Positions 17,343-25,537 of a DNA stretch of 64,000 bases are shown piece after piece. Within the stretch, counting starts at the first letter, position 1. Every line of letters starts with the position of its first letter. A model generated the notes under the pieces. The model saw only the letters and a program-made list of their open reading frames with translations, was not told where the DNA came from and ran no database searches. The position numbers and the translations under genes were made by a program. The DNA lies in NCBI GenBank assembly GCA_023150895.1, contig JAKLJY010000015.1, positions 1 to 64,000 of the forward strand, in the 5' to 3' direction. Origin of the DNA: Myxococcota bacterium (GTDB taxonomy: Bacteria > Myxococcota_A > Bradymonadia > UBA7976 > UBA1532).

Positions 17343-18380
17343 ATGGCCACCCGGGACGTGCCCCCCGCCCCTGCCCCCCCCGTGCCGGACCCCGCGCCGG
17401 AGCCCGCGGCCGATCCCCGTGTCGAGCGACTCCTCGCACCGCTCGTCCCGGGGCGGACGCTCGAGCCGGACCGTGAGGAACGCCTCTTCCGCCGACTGCA
17501 GGCCGAAATGCAGATCACGCCGACACCGGGCGCCCGGGCCGGCGGTCGTCCCTGGCACCTCGTTGCCGGTGGACTCGCGGCCGCGGCACTCGCGGTCGGG
17601 CTCTGGCCGGCGTCCTCCGGGACGCCCGCCCTCCCGTCCCCACCGGAAGCGGGCGTGGTCGTTTCGTCTCCGCCCGTCGCCGCCCTGCCCGCGCACCTGA
17701 CCGCCGATGCCCCGCTGCCGGGGGGCGCGGACGTGAGGCTCCATCAGGGCGAGGTCGAGCTGGTGGTCGCGACGGCGGACGCCACGCACCTGCGGGTCCT
17801 GCGGGGCGGCGTCACGTCCCGAGTCCCGCGTCTCGGTGTCGGCCAGCGCTACCTCGTCGAGACCCCGCAGGCCCTCGTGAGCGTGCACGGCACGCAGTTC
17901 ACCGTGACGCGGGCGACCGAGGCGGCCACGCGCGTCGAGGTGGCCGAGGGGCTCGTCTCGGTGGACCCCCCGGGCTGGCGGCCTCCCTTCTTCCTGCGGC
18001 CGGGCGAGTCGGCCGAGATTGGCGCCTGCCCGGAGACACCCGCCGAGGCGGCGCAGATCGTCGACGACTGGCGTTGTGCCGCCGATGGCCTGCGGTTTCA
18101 GGCGGATGCGGCCGGCGCGGCGGGCGACCCCCTCTCGCGGGACAACCTGCGGATCCGGGCCGCCCGACTCCTCGCCCGGCATGCGCCGCGCGAAGCCGTC
18201 GATCTCTGGCGGCTGCTCCTCGCCGAAGCCCCGGAGGGCATCCACGCGGAAGAAGCCGCCTACGGGCTCGCCGAGAGCCTCTCCCGCTCGGGCGAAAAGG
18301 CAGCGGCCCGCGCCGCCGCGGCGGACTTCCGGGCCCGGTTTCCCCGCAGCCCGCTGGTGTCCGCGACGAAGCAGTTTTGA
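17343..18380 (+). CDS. FecR-domain transmembrane protein (putative anti-sigma/sensor)
   Basis: 345 residues from ATG 17343 with GGGAG 7 bases upstream; an overlapping GTG at 17337 is less likely. Residues 1-65 are cytoplasmic and Pro-rich at the start. A membrane helix (HLVAGGLAAAALAVGLW) follows. The FecR domain is at about 130-225 (GVGQRYLVETPQALVSVHGTQFTVT, VAEGLVSVDPP, LRPGESAEI). The C-terminus has TPR-like helices (AAYGLAESLSRSGEKAAARAAA). It probably regulates the sigma factor encoded 2 bases upstream, reading a periplasmic signal. The FecR call is solid; the regulatory partnership is inferred from position. Confidence 0.82.
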   Translation: MATRDVPPAPAPPVPDPAPEPAADPRVERLLAPLVPGRTLEPDREERLFRRLQAEMQITPTPGARAGGRPWHLVAGGLAAAALAVGLWPASSGTPALPSPPEAGVVVSSPPVAALPAHLTADAPLPGGADVRLHQGEVELVVATADATHLRVLRGGVTSRVPRLGVGQRYLVETPQALVSVHGTQFTVTRATEAATRVEVAEGLVSVDPPGWRPPFFLRPGESAEIGACPETPAEAAQIVDDWRCAADGLRFQADAAGAAGDPLSRDNLRIRAARLLARHAPREAVDLWRLLLAEAPEGIHAEEAAYGLAESLSRSGEKAAARAAAADFRARFPRSPLVSATKQF

Positions 18381-18403
18381 ACGCGTTCGCGTTCGCATAC
18401 TGT
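18377..18403 (+). promoter_or_regulatory. Candidate promoter of the kinase-SUMF1 gene
   Basis: TTGAAC (18377-18382) and TACTGT (18398-18403) with a 15-base spacer, or TTTTGA two bases earlier with 17. The -10 ends 7 bases before the ATG at 18411 and no Shine-Dalgarno is present, so a leaderless message is possible. Confidence 0.35.
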
Positions 18404-18410
18404 TCCGGGC

Positions 18411-21023
18411 ATGACTGAGATCGAAGCCCTGATCGAGCGCCTGCGCAACCGGACGCACCTGCCCGTCGGCGTCTTCGAATCCCTCAGGCGCGCGATCCTG
18501 CACGAGGGCCGCAACCCCGAGGACGCCCTGCTCGAGATCGGCTTCGACTCGGCGGACGTCGAGCGGCTGCTCGCCCCCTCCGCGGCCGGCCGCGTCACCC
18601 CGGCCGCCACGACCATCGCACCGCGGCCCGTCGAGATCTTCGTCGAGGGTGGCACCGAGGATCAGACCATCAACGACGAGGTCGTCCCCCGCGTCTCGTC
18701 CCGCAGCCGCCCGGACGAGCCGTCCGTCGACGACCTCGTCGGCCGCCTCCTCGACATCACCGCCCGGTTCGAGATTCAAGGCGAGATCGCCCGCGGTGCG
18801 ATGGGTCGGATTCTGGCCGCCTGGGATCTCCATCTCGGCCGGCCCGTCGCCATCAAGGTGCTGCGCAAGAGCACGGCCCGCGACCTCGACCGCGTGCGTT
18901 TCCTCGAGGAGGCCCAGGTCACCGGCCAGTTGCAGCACCCGCACATCGTGCCGGTCTACGAGCTCGGCCGCATCCACGACCAGGTCGCCTTCGTCATGCG
19001 GCGCATCGAGGGCCGCAGCCTGAAGGACATCATCGCCAGCCTCCGGCGCGGCGATCCGGACGTTACCGGCAGTTTCGGGCGCATGCGCCTCCTGTCCGTC
19101 TTTCATCAGCTTTGTCGGGCGGTCGCATTTGCCCACACCCGCGGCGTGGTCCATCGGGACCTGAAGCCGTCGAACGTCATGGTGGGTGACTTCGGCGAGG
19201 TGGCGCTGCTCGATTGGGGGCTGTGCAAAGTCATCGGCGAGGCGACGCGCTCGACCCGTTCGACGAGCGATCGCTGGCGAACGGTCCACGGGCAGATCAT
19301 CGGGACACCGGCCTACATGGCGCCCGAGCAGGCCATGGGCCTCATCGACCAGGTCGACGCGCGGACGGACGTCTACGGGCTCGGCGCCATCCTCTACCAC
19401 CTCCTCACGCTGCGACCCCCGTTCATCGGCAAGACGAACCGGGAGATCGTCCAGAAGGTCCTGGCGGAGCCGCTGCCCGCGTTGCGCGTCCGAGCCCCGG
19501 AACAGAACATCCCCCCCGAGCTCGACACGATCTGTCAGCGCTGCATGGCCCGCGAACCCGGCGAGCGATACCCGGACGCACGGGCCCTCTCTTCGGCCAT
19601 CGAGGCCTGGCTCGAACGCCCCGAGGGCGCCCCCGCGATCTCCGTCGAGGCCCTCGTGACCCGCGGCGTCTCGGCGATTGCGCGGCAGCAGTCCCTGATG
19701 GAGGACATGGCCCTCGTCCGCGACAACCTCGCCACGGCGAGGGCGCAGGTCGATCCCCAGGACCCCCCGGAGCGCAAGCAGGACATCTGGGAGGCCGAAT
19801 CGCGCATGCGAGCGGTCGAGATCGAGGTGGCCGAGGCCAACGCGGAGTCCATCGCGCTGCTGAGCCGCGCCGTCACGCTCGACCCCGATCACAGCGAAGC
19901 CCGGACACTGCTCTGCGAGCAGTTCCTGCTGCGCCACGAGCGCGCGCACGAGCGGGGCGAAGAGGCCACGGCGGCCTTCTACAAGGCGCTCCTGCGCGAG
20001 TACGACGACGGACAGCACGCCGCCATCCTCGAGGGGACCGGCGCGCTCCAGGTCGAGACGCAGCCCCGCGGTGCACAGGTGCGTTTGTGGCGGTGTTTCG
20101 AAAAGAACCGGCGCCTCGTTCCGGCCACCCCCAGGGACCTCGGGACCGCCCCGGCGCGGGTCGAGAGCCTCCCCGCCGGGGTGTATCGTCTGACCGCACA
20201 GGCCCCCGATCACGAGCTGCTGATGGCGTCGCTCGCGGTCGTCGCGGGGCAGAGCACGCGGGTGCGGCTGCGCCTTCTGCCGATGGGCGCAGTGCCCCCG
20301 GGATTCGTCCACGTCCCCGCCGGGACCTTCCGCTGCGGCACGCAGACCGGTTTCTTTCTCGCCGCCGCGGAGCATGCGCTTCCAGACTTCCTCATTTCCG
20401 CGTTGCACGTGACGGCGGGCGAGTACCTCGAATTCCTCCGGGAGGCCGCCCGGCGCGCGCCGAGCGCGGCACCGGGGTACGTCCCGCGGTCGGCGGACGG
20501 CCGCCGGCTCGCCTGGCGCACGGACGCACACGCGACGTTCCAGTTGCCGGGCAACGACTCCGAGTTCGGTCCGGTCGACCCGGACGAGCCGGTCACCGGC
20601 ATCACCTACCTCGCGGCCAGCGCATACTGCCAGTGGCTGTCGGAGCGGATGCGCGTCACCTATCGCATGCCGACCGAGGAGGAATGGGAGAAGGCGGCCC
20701 GCGGGGCGGAGGGGCGGGTCTACCCCTGGGGCAATCGCTGGGAGCCGACGTTCGCCGCCACGGCCGAAACCTGGGCCACCGGACGGCCCCCCCCCGTCGG
20801 GCAGATGGCGGGCGATTGCTCGCCCTATGGCCTCTACGACGCCGCCGGCGGCGTGCGCGAGTGGACGTCGAGCCTCGAGCCCGGCAGCACCCCTCGCCTC
20901 GTCGTGCGCGGCGGCTCCTACCTGACCGGCGGCGCCCGCCCGCTCTGGAACCGCGACGTCATGCCCGCCGACCGCACGGCGCCGGACGTCGGTTTTCGCG
21001 TCTGCCGCGACGTCGGCCCCTGA
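18411..21023 (+). CDS. Ser/Thr protein kinase with C-terminal formylglycine-generating-enzyme-like (SUMF1) domain
   Basis: 870 residues. The kinase domain (about 118-390) has the Gly loop GEIARGAMGRI, Lys149 in VAIKVLRK, HRDLKPSN (248-255), DWG (268-270, a common bacterial variant of DFG) and GTPAYMAPEQ. Residues about 420-560 are helical and may contain coiled coil. The C-terminal domain (about 620-868) has the FGE-sulfatase signature MPTEEEWEKAARG, YPWGNRWEP, GLYDAAGGVREW and VVRGGSYLTGG. In kinase fusions this domain usually acts as a C-type-lectin-like binding module. There is no membrane helix. Located 30 bases after the FecR gene. Confidence 0.88.
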   Translation: MTEIEALIERLRNRTHLPVGVFESLRRAILHEGRNPEDALLEIGFDSADVERLLAPSAAGRVTPAATTIAPRPVEIFVEGGTEDQTINDEVVPRVSSRSRPDEPSVDDLVGRLLDITARFEIQGEIARGAMGRILAAWDLHLGRPVAIKVLRKSTARDLDRVRFLEEAQVTGQLQHPHIVPVYELGRIHDQVAFVMRRIEGRSLKDIIASLRRGDPDVTGSFGRMRLLSVFHQLCRAVAFAHTRGVVHRDLKPSNVMVGDFGEVALLDWGLCKVIGEATRSTRSTSDRWRTVHGQIIGTPAYMAPEQAMGLIDQVDARTDVYGLGAILYHLLTLRPPFIGKTNREIVQKVLAEPLPALRVRAPEQNIPPELDTICQRCMAREPGERYPDARALSSAIEAWLERPEGAPAISVEALVTRGVSAIARQQSLMEDMALVRDNLATARAQVDPQDPPERKQDIWEAESRMRAVEIEVAEANAESIALLSRAVTLDPDHSEARTLLCEQFLLRHERAHERGEEATAAFYKALLREYDDGQHAAILEGTGALQVETQPRGAQVRLWRCFEKNRRLVPATPRDLGTAPARVESLPAGVYRLTAQAPDHELLMASLAVVAGQSTRVRLRLLPMGAVPPGFVHVPAGTFRCGTQTGFFLAAAEHALPDFLISALHVTAGEYLEFLREAARRAPSAAPGYVPRSADGRRLAWRTDAHATFQLPGNDSEFGPVDPDEPVTGITYLAASAYCQWLSERMRVTYRMPTEEEWEKAARGAEGRVYPWGNRWEPTFAATAETWATGRPPPVGQMAGDCSPYGLYDAAGGVREWTSSLEPGSTPRLVVRGGSYLTGGARPLWNRDVMPADRTAPDVGFRVCRDVGP

Positions 21024-21094
21024 GATCGCTGCGCGCGGGCGGCGACCCCTGCCCCGGCGCTCCCGGCCAATCGCGCGCTTTCGAGCGTAAATGA

Positions 21095-21123
21095 TTGAGT
21101 CTGCGGGGCACCTCTGAAAGAAT
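21095..21123 (+). promoter_or_regulatory. Candidate sigma70 promoter of the gene at 21165
   Basis: TTGAGT (21095-21100), a 17-base spacer and AAGAAT (21118-21123) lie in a locally AT-richer gap. They leave a 5' leader of about 35 bases containing AGGAG before the TTG start. Confidence 0.45.
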
Positions 21124-21164
21124 TTCGCCGTTCTTTCCCAGTCCGTCGCTTCAGGAGCTTTCCC

Positions 21165-22043
21165 TTGACCGAGCCGGTCGCTCTCGATCCGCAGATCCTC
21201 GCTTCGCTCAATGACCAACTCTGGCGCCGGGTGGGCATTACGCAGACCTTCGACCGCCTGCTGGTCGAGGCCGTCGTCCTGCACCCGGGCCCCATCCCGG
21301 GGGTTCGTCAGGCCGCGGGCAAAAACCTCACCGGTGGCGCGGCCAAGTTCTACGAGATGAGCTTCCCGCAGCTGATGCGGGACCTCATCAAACGGGGTGT
21401 CCTCGTCGAGAAGAACGCCCTCCTCGCCGTTCACCCCGGCTTCGTCGAGAAGATCCGCCAGGTGCTCGCCGGGCAGGCCGCGGGCCAGTCCCACGTCGAG
21501 CCCACCCCGGGCATGACGATCGAAGGGCTGCAGGTCCTCGCCGATCTGCGCGCCGAACGCGAGAAACTCGCCAAGGCGCAGCGGGCCAGGGAGGCACCGG
21601 AGAAGTCCGAGAAAGCGACGAAGACCGCCAAGGGCGCCACGACCCGCAAGTCGAGCGCCGAACCCCGCAAACGGGCGTCGTCCTCGACCACCACGGATGA
21701 GGGCAGCGCCGCGCCGGCCCCCGCCGCGCCGGCGCCCGCCGTTCACCGGACGGCTGCCCATACGCTCTTCACGTCGCTGCGGATCAACAAACTGCTCGAC
21801 GTCCTCGACACCGGCTCGATGAACCATGATCAGCTCGGCGGTCGGCTGGATCTGAACAAGCGGGATCTGGAACGATTCCTCTCGGTCGCCGATGCGCTCG
21901 GGCTCACCCGGCTCAACGGCCCGTTGATCGAGCTCCACTGGCAAGGTCGCGAGCTGGCGAAGACGACGGCGGCCGACCGCCGCGTCAAGGTCACGGATTA
22001 CGTGAAGATGCTGCGCGACAAGGCCGCCGAACTCGACGCCTGA
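21165..22043 (+). CDS. Hypothetical protein, two helical/winged-helix-like domains joined by a Lys/Ala-rich linker
   Basis: 292 residues from TTG 21165, with AGGAG about 9 bases upstream. Residues 1-110 contain FYEMSFPQLMRDLIKRGVLVEKNALLAVHPGF. Residues about 190-290 (LFTSLRINKLLDVLDTGSMNHDQLGGRLDLNKRDLERFLSVADAL...) look like a winged-helix/MarR-like layout of short helices. The connecting segment is rich in Lys, Ala, Thr and Pro and is probably disordered. There is no signal peptide. A DNA- or RNA-binding role is conceivable but not shown. It appears to be a single transcription unit with its own promoter. Confidence 0.65.
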   Translation: MTEPVALDPQILASLNDQLWRRVGITQTFDRLLVEAVVLHPGPIPGVRQAAGKNLTGGAAKFYEMSFPQLMRDLIKRGVLVEKNALLAVHPGFVEKIRQVLAGQAAGQSHVEPTPGMTIEGLQVLADLRAEREKLAKAQRAREAPEKSEKATKTAKGATTRKSSAEPRKRASSSTTTDEGSAAPAPAAPAPAVHRTAAHTLFTSLRINKLLDVLDTGSMNHDQLGGRLDLNKRDLERFLSVADALGLTRLNGPLIELHWQGRELAKTTAADRRVKVTDYVKMLRDKAAELDA

Positions 22044-22088
22044 GCCCGGGGGGTCCCCGGTCAAACGCTGCTTCGGAGGGAGAAACGC

Positions 22089-23471
22089 ATGGGGATGCGA
22101 AAGTCTTGGGAGCAGGCCCTCTGTGCCATGGGCGTGGCCTGCGCCCTGGCGTCCTGCGGAGATTCGACCGCATCGACCGCCGGCGGCAAGGCCGACGCCG
22201 AGCCGGGTTTCGGCGGCGAGGGCGGTTTCGGCGGCAGCACCGGCGGCAGCACCGGCGGAAGCATCGGCGGTAGCACCGGCGGCAGCACCGGCGGCAATAC
22301 CGGCGGCAGCACCGGTGGCAACGCAGGCGGTGAGGCCGGCGGTGGGCATGGGGGGGGCGCTGGCGGCCACGGCGGCGCCGGGGGCGATCCCGGTCCGCAG
22401 GGCGGCAAGGGGGGTGACGTTCCCACGGGCGGCTCCACCGGGGGCGCGACGGGGGGCGAGCCCGGACCCGTCGGCGGTCAGGGCGGTGCGGGCGGTGAGC
22501 CCGGCCCGGTGGGCGGGAGCGGCGGCGGTGGTCACCTCGCCGGCGGCGCGACGGGCGATGGCGGCTTCGGCGGAGGCGGCGGCGATCCCGGCCCCATCGG
22601 CGGCGATCCCGGCCCCATCGGCGGCGATCCCGGCCCCATCGGCGGCGATCCCGGCCCCGTCGGCGGCGATCCCGGCCCCGTCGGCGGCGATCCCGGCCCA
22701 GTCGGGGGGAGTCCCGTCGAATCCGACGCAGGGGTGCCCGTCGGTCCCCCACCGGATATTCAAGGCCTCGTCTACCTCCGCGAGGCGCAGAATCAGCGCA
22801 ACCTCCCGTTCCCCGATCCGCTGCTGCTCGACATGCTCGTGTACTTCCGCGAATACCGGGCGCTCCCGACGGAGCCGGCACCGCAGCAGACGAGCGGTGC
22901 CTGCGGGCTGTACGCAGCCAACGACTTCGGGACGGCCGGCGACTTCGACCTCGTCGATGCCGGTGCCGTCACCATCGGGGGCACGGTCGATCAGGACATC
23001 GTCTTCAGCTTCAACCCGCGCGGGTACACCTCGGCGCCCGCCGCGATCGATCTCTTCGAACTCTGGGACGAGAACACGCTCCTGACGTTCGATGGTGCGG
23101 GCTCGATGCGCATCGGCCCGTTTGCCCGGGACATCGCGACGCCCCTCGACGTCGTCGGCGTCCTGCCCGACATCCTCGGCAACTACGACCGCGCGGGGAC
23201 CACGCTCTCCTGGACGCCCGGCAACGGCGACCTCATGCGGATCACGGTCCGCGCGAACGGGTGGGGCTCCCGCATCGTCTGCGAAACGGACGACGCCGGC
23301 AGCTTCGACCTGACGGCCGCCGTTCTCGGGTGGATTCCCGGAGACTTCGGTCAGATCAACGTCGACTTCACGCGGGCCCGCGTCCGCGAGTTCGACACGG
23401 ACGAGCCCCGCGCACGGGGCGTCCTTCAGCTCGAGCGGGCCTTCTCCTTCGAGGGCATGGCCCTGCAGTGA
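22089..23471 (+). CDS. Gly-rich repeat lipoprotein, unknown function
   Basis: 460 residues from ATG 22089 with GGAGGG upstream. The lipobox LASC gives Cys23. Residues about 38-215 are a low-complexity spacer of GGSTGG units and then GGDPGPI/V units. The C-terminal half (about 222-460) is a globular, beta-rich domain (GGTVDQDIVFSFNPRG, LDVVGVLPDILGNYDRAG, ARGVLQLERAFSFEG) with two Cys in GACGLYAANDF and RIVCETDD. The architecture is a surface lipoprotein with a flexible stalk, as in other Myxococcota lipoproteins here. The C-terminal domain was not recognised. Confidence 0.75.
   Translation: MGMRKSWEQALCAMGVACALASCGDSTASTAGGKADAEPGFGGEGGFGGSTGGSTGGSIGGSTGGSTGGNTGGSTGGNAGGEAGGGHGGGAGGHGGAGGDPGPQGGKGGDVPTGGSTGGATGGEPGPVGGQGGAGGEPGPVGGSGGGGHLAGGATGDGGFGGGGGDPGPIGGDPGPIGGDPGPIGGDPGPVGGDPGPVGGDPGPVGGSPVESDAGVPVGPPPDIQGLVYLREAQNQRNLPFPDPLLLDMLVYFREYRALPTEPAPQQTSGACGLYAANDFGTAGDFDLVDAGAVTIGGTVDQDIVFSFNPRGYTSAPAAIDLFELWDENTLLTFDGAGSMRIGPFARDIATPLDVVGVLPDILGNYDRAGTTLSWTPGNGDLMRITVRANGWGSRIVCETDDAGSFDLTAAVLGWIPGDFGQINVDFTRARVREFDTDEPRARGVLQLERAFSFEGMALQ
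22578..22703 (+). repeat. Six tandem 21-bp repeats coding GGDPGPI/V
   Basis: Six consecutive 21-base units beginning GGCGGCGATCCCGGCCCC. They differ mainly at the last codon (ATC in the first three, GTC after) and the last unit has CCA instead of CCC. They encode GGDPGPI or GGDPGPV within the stalk of the lipoprotein. Near-identity at DNA level suggests recent slippage or recombination and length polymorphism between strains. Confidence 0.9.
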
Positions 23472-23486
23472 CCGCGCCCGCTTCGC

Positions 23487-23879
23487 TCAGACGAAGTCGG
23501 TGAGCTTGCGGCGAGGACCCCGCTTGACCGGATCCTCGACCTGACTCTGACAGCCGACGCACATCCGCGCGTGGGGCATGGCCTCGAGACGCTTCGGCGC
23601 GATCGGCTCCTCGCACGTCTCACAGAGCCCGAACATCTCCGGATCGCTCTCGAGGCGGGCGATGGCCTCGTCGATCAGGCGGAGTTCCTGCGTTCGCGCC
23701 CGATTCCGGCTCGACGCCAGGGCCTGGCTCATCTCGGTCAGGGGCTGCTCGTCTTCATCTCCGCCGATCTCCGAGGGGTCCTTGCGGATGCGCTCGATGG
23801 GCACGTCGCCCTCTTCGAGCAGCGCGCGACGACGGTCCTTCAGAAGCTGCCGCATGCGCGTCAGCGCCTCGCCTTCCAT
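23487..23879 (-). CDS. DksA/TraR family C4 zinc-finger protein
   Basis: 130 residues. The N-terminal half is a helical coiled-coil-like region (LLKDRRRALLEEGDVPIERI). The C-terminal C4 zinc finger is CETC...CVGC (first pair in FGLCETCEEPIAPKRLEAMP, second in MCVGCQ). DksA/TraR proteins bind the RNA polymerase secondary channel and modulate initiation, often with ppGpp. DksA coil-tip acidic residues cannot be placed with certainty, so this may be a DksA-like paralogue rather than DksA itself. The gene stop is 15 bases from the convergent lipoprotein stop and it follows the kinase-cNMP gene on the same strand. Confidence 0.88.
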   Translation of the reverse strand: MEGEALTRMRQLLKDRRRALLEEGDVPIERIRKDPSEIGGDEDEQPLTEMSQALASSRNRARTQELRLIDEAIARLESDPEMFGLCETCEEPIAPKRLEAMPHARMCVGCQSQVEDPVKRGPRRKLTDFV

Positions 23880-23909
23880 CTCGTCTTGCTCCTCGTTCTG
23901 AAAGCCGGC

Positions 23910-25448
<1,539 letters not shown>

Positions 25449-25501
25449 GGTCGAAGCATGCCGCAACACCGCCGCCGGCGCGAGACCGACGGGCACGGAG
25501 A

Positions 25502-25530
25502 TTGACCGGTTCGTGACCAGGGACGATATT
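25502..25530 (+). promoter_or_regulatory. Sigma70-like promoter giving a probable leaderless mRNA (gene at 25538)
   Basis: TTGACC (25502-25507), a 17-base spacer and GATATT (25525-25530). The -10 ends 7 bases before the ATG, so transcription would start at the ATG itself. No Shine-Dalgarno is present. Confidence 0.5.
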
Positions 25531-25537
25531 CCGCGAC

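Noticed and set aside
22578-22703. CRISPR-like or VNTR regulatory array
   Set aside because: In-frame 21-bp tandem units with no spacers; better explained as a protein stalk.
17082-22763. Very long antisense open frame (about 1,890 codons) opposite the sigma/FecR/kinase genes
   Set aside because: It lies opposite well-supported genes with clear domains. At about 70% GC long stop-free antisense frames are expected. The translation has no recognisable domain.
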